Shown piece by piece: positions 1 through 8,160 of a DNA stretch of 64,000 bases. The stretch's first letter is position 1. Each line of letters begins with the position of its first letter. The position numbers and the translations under genes were made by a program. Below the pieces are notes generated by a model. It was not told the DNA's origin, searched no databases, and was given only the letters and a program-made list of their open reading frames with translations. Source of the DNA: Arenibacter nanhaiticus (GTDB lineage Bacteria; Bacteroidota; Bacteroidia; Flavobacteriales; Flavobacteriaceae); the NCBI RefSeq assembly GCF_900141935.1, contig NZ_FQYX01000005.1, positions 62,001-126,000 on the forward strand, given 5' to 3'.

Positions 1-1035
1 CATTGCTTCTGGAATACTACCGTTAAGATACACAGGCGTAACACAACTTGTGGTCGTTCCGATATCAAAACCTCTTTCTTTAAGTCCATTTTGCAGCGCA
101 TTCACATTTTCCCAAAGTTTAGCTTTCAGCTCTGGTTGTGTACGCAACATATCCAAACGCTTTAATGCTCCTTTTACATAAATCATAGGTAATGACTTAG
201 CAAACATCTGAGAACGCAAGTTATATTTCAAATAATCTATAATTTCCTTATCAGCAGCTAAAAAAGCACCGATTCCGGCCATGGATTTAGCAAAGGTAGC
301 GAAGTATACATCGATACCATCTTGTATGCCCTGCTCTTCTCCTGCACCTGCCCCTGTAGCTCCTAAGGTACCAAAACCATGGGCATCATCTACAAATAAT
401 CTGAAGTTGTATTTTTCTTTTAGAGCAACAATCTCTTTTAGTTTTCCTTGCTCTCCTCTCATTCCAAAAACCCCTTCGGAGATCACCAAGATACCACCTC
501 CGGTCTGCTCGGCCATTTTAACGGCACGATCCAAGTTTTTCTCAAGGCTTTCAATGTCATTGTGCTTAAAGGTAAAACGCTTGCCCATATGCAAACGCAC
601 ACCATCAATAATACAAGCATGAGAATCCACATCATAAACGATGATATCGTCTTTAGAAACCAAAGCATCAATGGCAGAAACCATTCCTTGATATCCAAAG
701 TTTAACAAATATGCCGATTCTTTCTGAACGAAATCGGCCAATTCTTGCTCTAATTGCTCATGGAATTCTGTATGACCACTCATCATCCTTGCTCCCATTG
801 GGAATGCAGCTCCGTATTCTAGGGCCGCTTCTCCATCTACCTTTTTAACTTCTGGCAAATTGGCAAGTCCTAAATAATCATTAATACTCCAAGTAATAAC
901 TTCTTTTCCTTGGAACTTCATCCTATTAGAAATCGGACCTTCTAATTTAGGGAATACAAAATACCCTTCTGCCTGGGATGCCCATTTTCCTAATGGACCT
1001 TTATTTTCAATAATTCTTTCAAATAAATCTCTCAT
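1..1035 (-). CDS. Serine palmitoyltransferase-like alpha-oxoamine synthase (partial, 3' end outside window)
   Basis: Fold-type I PLP enzyme of the alpha-oxoamine synthase family, which condenses an amino acid with an acyl thioester and releases CO2. The 345 visible residues hold the N-terminal segment GPLGKWASQAEGYF typical of the Bacteroidota SPT-like group, the cofactor-ring motif DDAHG at 216-220 and the Schiff-base lysine in TFAKSM (Lys250). The start is the ATG at 1033-1035; the reading frame is open to base 1, so the last 50-80 residues are missing. A good -7 element lies 24 nt upstream. Family knowledge: relatives make 3-ketosphinganine from serine, or the sulfonolipid base from cysteate. 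The neighbouring beta-synthase-like gene makes the cysteate version plausible, but this is inference; glycine C-acetyltransferase (KBL) is a less likely alternative. Confidence 0.88.
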   Translation of the reverse strand, partial: MRDLFERIIENKGPLGKWASQAEGYFVFPKLEGPISNRMKFQGKEVITWSINDYLGLANLPEVKKVDGEAALEYGAAFPMGARMMSGHTEFHEQLEQELADFVQKESAYLLNFGYQGMVSAIDALVSKDDIIVYDVDSHACIIDGVRLHMGKRFTFKHNDIESLEKNLDRAVKMAEQTGGGILVISEGVFGMRGEQGKLKEIVALKEKYNFRLFVDDAHGFGTLGATGAGAGEEQGIQDGIDVYFATFAKSMAGIGAFLAADKEIIDYLKYNLRSQMFAKSLPMIYVKGALKRLDMLRTQPELKAKLWENVNALQNGLKERGFDIGTTTSCVTPVYLNGSIPEAM

Positions 1036-1058
1036 CTAGCCTACATTGGTTATGATTA

Positions 1059-1090
1059 CAAAAGTATATATTTTTAATAAGCATTCACAA
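1059..1090 (-). promoter_or_regulatory. Bacteroidota-type promoter of the SPT-like gene
   Basis: On the minus strand the octamer TACTTTTG (1059-1066) matches the Bacteroidota -7 consensus TAnnTTTG, and TTG (1088-1090) sits 21 nt upstream as a -33 element. It lies just upstream of the ATG at 1035, so the SPT-like gene can be transcribed on its own. Confidence 0.5.
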
Positions 1091-1106
1091 CTTATTTAAT
1101 ACATAA

Positions 1107-1133
1107 AAGCAACGGTATATTAAACCGTTGCTT
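1107..1133 (-). terminator. Hairpin terminator after the beta-synthase-like gene
   Basis: Perfect inverted repeat AAGCAACGGT / ACCGTTGCTT with a 7-nt loop, 28 nt after the stop codon at 1162. The following T tract on the minus strand is weak and interrupted, so read-through into the SPT-like gene is possible. Confidence 0.5.
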
Positions 1134-1161
1134 CTACAGCTTTGGAATACTTTTAAACTTT

Positions 1162-2202
1162 TCACTTTACAAATTCTATCTTTTTAGGCTCCTTAACATT
1201 TTTACTGTCAAAAAAGCCTTGATCGCCCATCCACTGGTCGCTGTATATCTTACTCATATATCGGGAACCATGATCGGGGAATACAACAACTACATTGCTA
1301 TTTTCATCAAACTCGCCTAATTCATCAAGTTGCTTTACTGCTTGCATTACGGCACCACTAGTGTAGCCGGCAAATATGCCTTCGGTACGCGATATGTTTC
1401 TTGCCATATGGGCGCTTTCTTCATCGGTCACCTTAACAAACTCGTCAATCACCTCGAAAATGGTCGCGGTTGGAATTAAATTTTTCCCTAAGCCTTCTAT
1501 ACGGTAGGGATAAATTTCATTAGGATCGAGCTCTTTTGTTTCGTGATATTTTTTCAATACCGAACCAAAAGCATCCACGCCAATAACCCTAATATCTGGA
1601 TTTTGTTCTTTTAAATATTTTGCTGTTCCCGAAATAGTACCCCCGGTACCGCTACAAGCAATGAAATGGGTAATATGGCCATTGGTTTGTTTCCAAATTT
1701 CCGGACCGGTACTCTTATAATGGGCGTCGGTATTTAACTCGTTAAAATACTGGTTGATATAAATAGAACCTTCTGTTTCTTGATGAAGTCTCTTCGCAAC
1801 CTCATAATACGACCTAGGATCATCTGCACTGACATGGGCAGGGCAAACATACACTTGTGCCCCCATAGATCTTAACATATCTATTTTGTCCTTTGATGAT
1901 TTTGAACTGACGGCCAAAATACAGTCGTACCCTTTTATGATACTAATCATGGCAATACTAAAACCAGTATTCCCCGAGGTCGTTTCTATAATAGTACTTC
2001 CTTCTTTTAGAATCCCTCTGCGTTCTGCCTCTTCTATAATATGAAGGGCTATTCTATCTTTAGAGGAGTGTCCGGGATTAAATGCCTCTACCTTGGCGAA
2101 GAAATTACCTTTAAAGGCTGAAGCGATTTTATTTAGCTTAATAAGTGGAGTGTTTCCTACAAGTTCCAGGAGGTTATTATAGGCATCTATCTTATTTTCC
2201 AT
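1162..2202 (-). CDS. PLP-dependent cysteine synthase / cystathionine beta-synthase-like enzyme
   Basis: Fold-type II PLP beta-replacement enzyme, 346 residues from the ATG at 2200-2202 (a TTG two codons upstream is less likely). Visible motifs are the Schiff-base lysine in HSSKDR (Lys48), the substrate loop TSGNTG (75-80) and the phosphate-binding GTGGT (185-189). It has the catalytic domain only, with no C-terminal CBS pair. The family replaces the beta substituent of serine derivatives with sulfide, homocysteine or, in cysteate synthases, sulfite. It lies directly upstream of the SPT-like gene in the same direction, with a 126-bp gap that holds a hairpin and a promoter. That context makes a cysteate synthase for sulfonolipid synthesis an attractive inference; ordinary cysteine synthase remains possible. 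Confidence 0.85.
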   Translation of the reverse strand: MENKIDAYNNLLELVGNTPLIKLNKIASAFKGNFFAKVEAFNPGHSSKDRIALHIIEEAERRGILKEGSTIIETTSGNTGFSIAMISIIKGYDCILAVSSKSSKDKIDMLRSMGAQVYVCPAHVSADDPRSYYEVAKRLHQETEGSIYINQYFNELNTDAHYKSTGPEIWKQTNGHITHFIACSGTGGTISGTAKYLKEQNPDIRVIGVDAFGSVLKKYHETKELDPNEIYPYRIEGLGKNLIPTATIFEVIDEFVKVTDEESAHMARNISRTEGIFAGYTSGAVMQAVKQLDELGEFDENSNVVVVFPDHGSRYMSKIYSDQWMGDQGFFDSKNVKEPKKIEFVK

Positions 2203-2262
2203 AAACAATTACTAGGTTTTTTGTGCCTCTTGAGTTTTACATAAACTTCAATATAGCTAGGA

Positions 2263-2270
2263 CAAAATTA
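2263..2270 (-). promoter_or_regulatory. -7 element upstream of the beta-synthase-like gene
   Basis: Minus-strand TAATTTTG matches TAnnTTTG about 60 nt upstream of the ATG. No clear TTG was found at -33. Confidence 0.35.
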
Positions 2271-2284
2271 GTCTTTTTTTTTAA

Positions 2285-4345
2285 TTATTGAATTTTATGC
2301 TCCAATTCTAATAAAAATGCATATTCTTTGGCCTCTTCTTTTAATGACTCAAATCGTCCTGAAGCACCGCCATGCCCCGCTTCCATGTTAATATTGAACA
2401 ACAATAAATTTTTATCAGTTTTTAGTTCTCTTAATCGCGCCACCCACTTTGCCGGCTCAAAATACTGCACTTGGGAATCGTGTAAGCCTGTGGTCACCAA
2501 CATATGAGGGTACTTTTGCGCTTTCACGTTGTCATAGGGCGAATACGACATCATATAATCATAATACTCTTTCGTATTAGGATTTCCCCATTCGTCGTAT
2601 TCTCCTGTGGTCAATGGAATAGAATCGTCTAACATCGTTGTAACCACATCTACAAAGGGAACAGCGGCTATAATTCCGTTATATAATGTTGGAGCCATAT
2701 TTACTACAGCCCCCATCAACAACCCACCTGCAGATCCTCCTGAAGCATACAAATGTGCTGGACTTGTATATTTTTCCGCGATCAAATATTTAGAACAATC
2801 GATAAAATCGGTAAACGTATTTTTCTTTTTCAACAGTTTCCCCTCTTCATACCATGTACGACCAAGGTATTCCCCTCCCCTTACGTGGGCAATGGCATAA
2901 ATAAAGCCGCGGTCTAAAAGGCTTAAACGGACTGTAGAAAAATAAGGGTCAATGGTATAACCATAAGACCCGTAGGCGTACTGCAACAACGGACTACTGC
3001 CATCTAAGGGGGTGTCTTTGTGGTATACTAGGGATATAGGCACTTTAACACCATCTTGGGCCGTTGCCCAAACCCTTTCAGAGGTGTAGTTTTCCTTGTC
3101 GAATTTTCCGCCTAGTACTTCTTGTTCCTTTTTAACCTCCTTGGCTTTGGTGTCCATATTAAAATCGATCACCGAGCTGGGGGTTGTCAAGGAATTATAA
3201 ACATAGCGAAGGACATTGGTCTCAAAATCGGGATTAGTTCCTACATAGGTGGTATATGTTTCGTTGTCGAAAGGCAGGTAGTAACTCTCTTTCCCGTCCC
3301 AACGCACAATTTTTATTTGATTAAGCCCATTTTCGCGTTCGGACAACACATAATGTTCGGAAAAGATCTCAATATCTTCCAAGAGAACTTCTTCTCTATG
3401 GGCAATAAATTCTTCCCAGTGCTCCGAGCTCGTCTGTTGCTCATTTACCCGCATGACCTTAAAGTTGGTAGCCCCGTCCTTATTGGTCAGGATATAGAAC
3501 TTATCTCCGTAATGGGCCAAGGAATACTCTACCCCTCGTTCTCTTTTAGAAAACATTTGAAAGGCCCCTTCCGGGTTGTCCGATCTTAAAATCTGATACT
3601 CGGATGTCAGGGTACTTGAAGAACCGATAACGATATATTTTTTCGACTTTGTTTTATAGACAAAGGTGGAGTACGTATCGTCTTCTTCACAAAACACCAA
3701 TACGTCTTCTTCACTGGAGGTACCTAGAATATGTTTGTAAATTTTATCGGAACGCAATGTTACAGGATCCTTTTTACAGTAAAACACTGTTTTATTATCA
3801 TCGGCCCATACAGCACTCCCGGTAGTATTTTCTATTTTATCGTCAAATACTTCTCCTGTCAGAAGATTTTTGAACTGCAGGATATATTGTCGTCTAGAAA
3901 CGGTATCAACTCCAAAGGCGGCCAGTTGATTGTTAGGGCTTATAGACAGTCCCCCCAATTTGAAATAATCAAAACCTTTTGCCATTTCATTACAGTTGAA
4001 GATTACTTCCTCGGCGGCATCCTCTTTCTCAAATCGTCTTCCAAAAATCGGGTATTCCTTGCCTATTTCATACCGTGTGGCATACCAATACCCATTACTT
4101 TTATAAGGCACGGAAGAATCGTCTTCCTTGATCCTAGATTTCATTTCTTCGAAAAGCGCTCCTTGAAAATCCTTGGTGTTTGCGGTAATGGTATCATAAT
4201 ATGCATTTTCCTGCTCCAAATATGCAATAACATCGGGATTCTCTGGATCATTTAACCAATAGTACTCGTCTATCCTTCGCTCCCCATGAGCTATTAGTTC
4301 TTTTGGTATTTTTTTTACACTAGGTGCTTTCAATTCTGTTGACAT
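2285..4345 (-). CDS. ptrB: Oligopeptidase B-type S9 family serine peptidase
   Basis: Prolyl-oligopeptidase-clan enzyme, 686 residues, the normal length for oligopeptidase B. The N-terminal two thirds form the beta-propeller gate (for example HGERRIDEYYWLNDPENPDV near the N-terminus). The C-terminal alpha/beta-hydrolase carries the catalytic triad: Ser538 in GGSAGG, Asp623 in GLHDSQV and His658 in EAGHGG. No signal peptide is visible, so it probably acts in the cytoplasm, cutting short peptides after basic residues. The ATG at 4343-4345 is followed at once by family sequence. The gene ends 82 nt before the next one downstream on the same strand and has its own -7 element upstream. Confidence 0.93.
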   Translation of the reverse strand: MSTELKAPSVKKIPKELIAHGERRIDEYYWLNDPENPDVIAYLEQENAYYDTITANTKDFQGALFEEMKSRIKEDDSSVPYKSNGYWYATRYEIGKEYPIFGRRFEKEDAAEEVIFNCNEMAKGFDYFKLGGLSISPNNQLAAFGVDTVSRRQYILQFKNLLTGEVFDDKIENTTGSAVWADDNKTVFYCKKDPVTLRSDKIYKHILGTSSEEDVLVFCEEDDTYSTFVYKTKSKKYIVIGSSSTLTSEYQILRSDNPEGAFQMFSKRERGVEYSLAHYGDKFYILTNKDGATNFKVMRVNEQQTSSEHWEEFIAHREEVLLEDIEIFSEHYVLSERENGLNQIKIVRWDGKESYYLPFDNETYTTYVGTNPDFETNVLRYVYNSLTTPSSVIDFNMDTKAKEVKKEQEVLGGKFDKENYTSERVWATAQDGVKVPISLVYHKDTPLDGSSPLLQYAYGSYGYTIDPYFSTVRLSLLDRGFIYAIAHVRGGEYLGRTWYEEGKLLKKKNTFTDFIDCSKYLIAEKYTSPAHLYASGGSAGGLLMGAVVNMAPTLYNGIIAAVPFVDVVTTMLDDSIPLTTGEYDEWGNPNTKEYYDYMMSYSPYDNVKAQKYPHMLVTTGLHDSQVQYFEPAKWVARLRELKTDKNLLLFNINMEAGHGGASGRFESLKEEAKEYAFLLELEHKIQ

Positions 4346-4373
4346 ATCCCTTTTTGAATTTTACAAGAAAGGG

Positions 4374-4381
4374 CAAAAGTA
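4374..4381 (-). promoter_or_regulatory. -7 element of ptrB
   Basis: Minus-strand TACTTTTG, the same octamer as before the SPT-like gene, 28 nt upstream of the ATG. No -33 TTG at the expected spacing. Confidence 0.4.
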
Positions 4382-4453
4382 AGACTTAATAAAAAATAAT
4401 GCTGTCTTTTTGGTAGCAGATCTCCTCATAGCGAAAATCCCGATGCAATTTTG

Positions 4454-4461
4454 TAATTTTG
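4454..4461 (+). promoter_or_regulatory. -7 element of the ybaB gene
   Basis: TAATTTTG matches TAnnTTTG, 26 nt upstream of the chosen ATG at 4488. It supports the shorter start, because a start at 4410 would lie upstream of this promoter. Confidence 0.4.
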
Positions 4462-4487
4462 TCCACTTAACTTTTAAATTAGATACT

Positions 4488-4814
4488 ATGTTTGGAGATA
4501 TGATGGGCATGTTAGGAAAACTTAAAGAGACCCAAGAAAAAGTAAAGGCTACCAAGGAGCGATTAAATACGGTTATTATAGATGAACAATCATCGGACGA
4601 GCTTTTAAAAGTGAGCCTTACCGCCAATAGAACCATCAAATCTATCACTATCGATGACCAGTTGATGGAAGACAAGGAACAGTTAGAAGACTATTTGATT
4701 CTTGTATTGAATAAAGCCATAGAAAAGGCTACTAATGTGAACGAAGCCGAATTGGCCGCTGTCGCTAAAGAGGGGATGCCGAACATCCCGGGAATGGATT
4801 CCTTTTTAAAATAA
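4488..4814 (+). CDS. YbaB/EbfC family nucleoid-associated protein
   Basis: Small DNA-binding protein, 108 residues from the ATG at 4488. It begins [18 protein letters not shown], a Met-rich amphipathic start typical of the family, followed by the strand region ([18 protein letters not shown]) and a C-terminal helix with the pattern [14 protein letters not shown]. Family members form dimers that coat DNA. An in-frame extension back to 4410 encodes no family sequence and overlaps the promoter, so it is rejected. In many bacteria ybaB sits with dnaX and recR; neither is here. The exported thioredoxin gene follows on the same strand after 98 bp that hold an R2 repeat. Confidence 0.9.
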   Translation: MFGDMMGMLGKLKETQEKVKATKERLNTVIIDEQSSDELLKVSLTANRTIKSITIDDQLMEDKEQLEDYLILVLNKAIEKATNVNEAELAAVAKEGMPNIPGMDSFLK

Positions 4815-4835
4815 AACCAACAAGCTTAGCCTCTA

Positions 4836-4902
4836 TATGAAATGAGCATGCCCGAAAATTGGACACCAATGCGAATTACATATGATCGTTAAGAAATCAT
4901 AA
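4836..4902 (+). repeat. R2 dispersed leader repeat, copy 1 (before the thioredoxin gene)
   Basis: Shares GAAATGAGCATG (4839-4850) and GCGAATTACATATGATCGTT (4871-4890) with minus-strand copies at 30355, 60897 and 61646. Its 3' end is a short ORF, ATG ATC GTT AAG AAA TCA TAA (4882-4902), and the next ATG (4913) starts the thioredoxin gene exactly 10 nt later. The middle part is shorter than in the other copies. Confidence 0.6.
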
Positions 4903-4912
4903 ATATCTATAG

Positions 4913-5362
4913 ATGAAAAGAATATTGTTTTTATTGTTTTTCCCCATGCTTCTTTCCGGGCAAATGGCTTCTAAAGCAACGGATACCTATTGGGCAACGA
5001 ATTACGACGACGCCCTGAGCTTGGCTAAGAAAAACAATAAAAATATTCTTATTTATTTTACCGGTAGCGATTGGTGCCCTCCATGCAGGGCCCTGAAAAA
5101 CGACCTGTTCGATACCGCAAAGTTTAAGGATCTAGCAAACAATTATGTGCTTCTTTATATAGATATTCCTAGAAACAAAAAGCTTCTTTCTGTAGAAGAA
5201 ATGAATCACAACAAAGAATTGTTGGCTAAATGGAACAAAAAGGGGGTTTTCCCAGCCATTAGCGTGGTTAGCCCCCTACAAAAAGAAGTCGCCTATATGT
5301 CTGGTTACGGCTCCAAAAACGATCTGCCTAAATACGCCGATTTTCTTCAGACACATCGCTAA
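4913..5362 (+). CDS. Exported thioredoxin-family protein
   Basis: 149-residue thioredoxin-fold protein with an N-terminal signal sequence (KRILFLLFFPMLLSG) and the redox motif WCPPC (Cys55 and Cys58) in the context FTGSDWCPPCRAL, as in DUF255/thioredoxin_7-type proteins. It is expected in the periplasm, reducing or isomerising disulfides. The cis-proline region is seen in KKGVFPAISV. It stands alone on the plus strand between ybaB and a convergent uspA gene. An R2 repeat ends 10 nt before the ATG, so its expression may depend on that leader. The partner and substrate are unknown. Confidence 0.85.
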   Translation: MKRILFLLFFPMLLSGQMASKATDTYWATNYDDALSLAKKNNKNILIYFTGSDWCPPCRALKNDLFDTAKFKDLANNYVLLYIDIPRNKKLLSVEEMNHNKELLAKWNKKGVFPAISVVSPLQKEVAYMSGYGSKNDLPKYADFLQTHR

Positions 5363-5466
5363 CCTATTGTATAAAATAGGCTCTAGGACTGTTCCCAAGT
5401 CCCTATTAAGTATTCATTCACCGACACTTTCCTAGTGATTTCAGCGGCACTAAGATTTTGACGCAC

Positions 5467-5901
5467 CTATTCCAGTGGAATGATCAGTACCGGAATTTTT
5501 GATTTCTTCATAATCTGAGTGGACACGCTTCCTATAAAGGCATTGAATAAAAAACTATGTTTATGGTGCCCTGCCACTATTAAATCGGCATTTAATTTCT
5601 TGGACTCCTTGATGACCATTTCTATAGTCGCCCCTTGTATCAACAAACCTTCTGCATCAATTTTATTATTTCTAAGAAACCCCACATGTTCCTGAATTTT
5701 TCGGTGCTCATACCTAAGTTCTTCGGCCCTGCTATCGCGAATATATTGTGGCCCTACACCATAGCCCACAAATTCAGGATCCGGTGCCGCTATATGCAAT
5801 ACCCACACTTTGGAACCGAAGGCTTTAGCTAACTGAAAAGCCTTTTCGATAAGTATACTTTCATTGTCGTTAAAGTCGATGGCTACTAAAATGTTTTTCA
5901 T
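5467..5901 (-). CDS. Universal stress protein UspA family
   Basis: Single-domain Usp of 144 residues. It starts MKNILVAIDFNDNE, the usual first strand with a nucleotide-binding Asp, and near the C-terminus has AGHHKHSFLFNAFIGSVS, which fits the ATP-binding pattern G-x2-G-x9-G-S with the first glycine partly lost. The end, KKSKIPVLIIP, is the typical last strand. A cytoplasmic stress-response role is expected; no partner is encoded nearby. It is convergent with the thioredoxin gene, 104 bp away, and no clear terminator was found between them. Confidence 0.9.
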   Translation of the reverse strand: MKNILVAIDFNDNESILIEKAFQLAKAFGSKVWVLHIAAPDPEFVGYGVGPQYIRDSRAEELRYEHRKIQEHVGFLRNNKIDAEGLLIQGATIEMVIKESKKLNADLIVAGHHKHSFLFNAFIGSVSTQIMKKSKIPVLIIPLE

Positions 5902-6266
5902 TTCTATTTCTTTTATTTAAATAGCATTCCTTAATAGATACCACGTTTGTAAGCTACAAGAGAAATCCAGGCATCCATGCTCCTATACAATATACTATTT
6001 TTTAGCAAGTTATAATTTTATCTAAGTATTTTTTTCTTTCATACAACCATGGATCTACGCTTATCCTTATTCTTCAGTATCCCAAAATACTCCGAGACTA
6101 TCTCACCTTATATTACTAAAACATTTCTATCGGATGCCTCTAACAACGACTAGACTCGCATAGGGTTATTTTAGCTAAGGAAGGTCAACATTTCCTTCCA
6201 AATTCGTTATTATTGTAGATGAAATCAAGTTTATTTTTTACTACTTAATTAATACTGATACCCTAA
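5902..6266. other. Intergenic region between uspA and the trpB-like gene
   Basis: 365 bp of AT-rich sequence between divergent genes. It must hold both promoters, but no convincing TTG/TAnnTTTG pair was found. A small inverted repeat, GGAAGG / CCTTCC (6179-6199), might be an operator; there is no other support. No ORF of note. Confidence 0.3.
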
Positions 6267-7478
6267 ATGACTGATAATTATTTTAAAACCTTTCCAAACA
6301 AGGAAGGTTTTTTTGAATCCTATGGAGGCGCATTTATACCTCCTGTCCTAGAGGAGGAAATGAAAAAAATTACCGATGCCTATTTTGCCATTAGCAAATC
6401 GCATGCTTTTATTTCCGAATTAAGAAGTATCCGCAAACATTACCAGGGAAGGCCTACTCCTGTTTATTACTGCAACCGTTTATCCGAAAAATACGGCGGC
6501 CGCATTTATTTAAAGCGAGAAGACCTAAACCATACTGGAGCTCATAAATTAAACCATTGCATGGGTGAGGCGCTATTAGCAAAGCACATGGGCAAGAAGA
6601 AGCTAATTGCCGAAACCGGTGCCGGTCAGCACGGGGTTGCTTTGGCTACTGCCGCGGCTTATTTTGGATTGGAGTGTGAGATTCACATGGGCGAGGTAGA
6701 TATAGCCAAGGAGCACCCAAATGTGGTGCGAATGAAAATTTTAGGGGCCACAGTGGTACCGGTATCCCACGGGCTAAAAACCTTGAAAGAAGCCGTAGAC
6801 TCTGCTTTTGAAGCGTATTTAAAAGACCCAATCAACAGCATCTACTGTATTGGATCTGTGGTAGGACCACATCCTTTCCCTATGATTGTAAGAGACTTTC
6901 AACGCATTATCGGTATAGAGGCCAAGGAACAGTTTTTTGACATGACGGGCGAATTACCAGACAATGTAGTCGCTTGTGTTGGCGGAGGAAGTAATGCTAT
7001 GGGGATTTTTTCAGCCTTTTTGGACGATAAAGAGTGTACCCTGTACGGCGTTGAACCCGGAGGCCGGTCTTTGGCGTACGGAGAACATGCTGCCACAATG
7101 ACCTTAGGTTCTCCTGGAGTAATCCACGGCTTTAAATGCTATATGCTCAAAGACGAAAATGGAGAACCAGGCGCGGTACATTCCGTAGCCAGTGGGTTAG
7201 ATTATCCTGGCGTAGGCCCAGAGCACAGTATGCTCAAAGACCAAGAGAGAGTAACTTACGATTCTGTTTCCGACCAAGAGACCATAAATGCTTTTTATGA
7301 ATTGAGCCGTTTAGAAGGAATTATTCCTGCTTTAGAAAGCGCCCATGCGGTTGCTTATGCTATAAAATTAGCGCAAAAGAACCCACAATCATCCATATTG
7401 GTCAACCTCAGCGGTAGAGGCGATAAGGATATCGATTTTATAGTGGATACTTACGGCCTACCAAGTGATAACAAATAA
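6267..7478 (+). CDS. Stand-alone tryptophan synthase beta-chain paralogue
   Basis: TrpB-family PLP enzyme, 403 residues. The Schiff-base lysine is Lys94 in [10 protein letters not shown] (canonical HKxN), the catalytic glutamate is Glu116 in AETGAGQHG, and the phosphate site [10 protein letters not shown] and the end motif LSGRGDKD are intact, so it should be active. It departs from standard TrpB1 at the segment [15 protein letters not shown], where others have GAxDxxRQxxNVxRM, in the region that faces TrpA. No trpA or other trp gene is near. It may be a second TrpB that joins serine to indole or another nucleophile, or a salvage enzyme. Function beyond the family is unproved. Confidence 0.85.
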   Translation: MTDNYFKTFPNKEGFFESYGGAFIPPVLEEEMKKITDAYFAISKSHAFISELRSIRKHYQGRPTPVYYCNRLSEKYGGRIYLKREDLNHTGAHKLNHCMGEALLAKHMGKKKLIAETGAGQHGVALATAAAYFGLECEIHMGEVDIAKEHPNVVRMKILGATVVPVSHGLKTLKEAVDSAFEAYLKDPINSIYCIGSVVGPHPFPMIVRDFQRIIGIEAKEQFFDMTGELPDNVVACVGGGSNAMGIFSAFLDDKECTLYGVEPGGRSLAYGEHAATMTLGSPGVIHGFKCYMLKDENGEPGAVHSVASGLDYPGVGPEHSMLKDQERVTYDSVSDQETINAFYELSRLEGIIPALESAHAVAYAIKLAQKNPQSSILVNLSGRGDKDIDFIVDTYGLPSDNK

Positions 7479-7490
7479 GGAGTCCTAAAC

Positions 7491-7530
7491 AAAGGGCGTT
7501 TATGAGACTTAAGTTTCAGAAACGCCCTTT
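7491..7530 (+). terminator. Terminator after the trpB-like gene
   Basis: Long inverted repeat: AAAGGGCGTTT (7491-7501) and AAACGCCCTTT (7520-7530), with an almost palindromic centre, GAGACTTAAGTTTC. It starts 12 nt after the stop codon. The downstream T tract is short. Confidence 0.65.
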
Positions 7531-7830
7531 CATAAAGCTTTTTAACACATAAATCCATTCGATTCCAAGAAACTCCTTAAAAAACAAGATTCAACTTTCT
7601 TTAAATAGTGTTCATTCTTGACTTTCTACATGCCAAAAAACAGATATCGCTCTTATCCTAAAATAAAAAACATGGATTGGACAAAACGATTTCAACTTTT
7701 TTTCTACCTCCCTACTTACCGTAAATACACCAAAGTCTCACCGTTAGATAATTATTCCCAATGATATAAAATTAACTAAGGCAGGATTCGGTTTTTTTAT
7801 GTATTTTTAAAAGAAAAGTTACCCAGCCTT
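7531..7830. other. Gene-poor stretch before the YegP-like gene
   Basis: 300 bp. One 30-codon ORF (7672-7764) is present but has no supporting features. A T-rich run near 7790 precedes the YegP-like start. Nothing else was recognised. Confidence 0.3.
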
Positions 7831-8160
7831 ATGATAACAATAACAAAAGATAAAGACAACACTCACATCTTTAGTCTACAATCCGATACCGGACAGTCTC
7901 TTCTAAAAAGCGTCCCTTATACTACTAAAGAATCTATGCATAAAACCCTTACCGACCTTAAGGTTTTAGTGACGCTTTCCGCTGCTTTTGAACGCAAGAC
8001 TAATTACCACGGCAAATTTTTCTTTATATTAAAGGACAAGGAGGGAAAAATTATTGGAAACTCTATGTTTTACACCTCTGAAGCCGGCATGGAAAATGGG
8101 ATCAAAAATTTAAAAAAAATAGTGGATTTGCTTCCCGACACCGGGCTTGTAGACCTATAG
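7831..8160 (+). CDS. YegP-family (DUF1508) protein
   Basis: 109 residues holding two copies of the short YegP/DUF1508 beta-alpha motif. Repeat 1 is about residues 10-46 (HIFSLQSDTGQSLLKSVPYT); repeat 2 is about residues 64-100 (GKFFFILKDKEGKIIGNSMF ending in the family-typical GIKNLKK). The second copy matches the family better than the first. There is no signal peptide. The biochemical role of YegP proteins is not established; they are often linked to stress conditions. The stop codon region overlaps the convergent threonine aldolase gene by 6 bp, so the two mRNAs are antisense at their ends. Confidence 0.8.
   Translation: MITITKDKDNTHIFSLQSDTGQSLLKSVPYTTKESMHKTLTDLKVLVTLSAAFERKTNYHGKFFFILKDKEGKIIGNSMFYTSEAGMENGIKNLKKIVDLLPDTGLVDL

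Noticed and set aside
3122-3589. 155-codon frame on the plus strand inside ptrB
   Set aside because: It lies wholly antisense to a gene with clear catalytic motifs and has no protein-like features. The same holds for 3731-4255, 11952-12479, 18505-18966, 31423-31914 and 60142-60630.
7672-7764. 30-codon ORF after the trpB-like gene
   Set aside because: No start signal, no recognised features, and such short frames are expected by chance.
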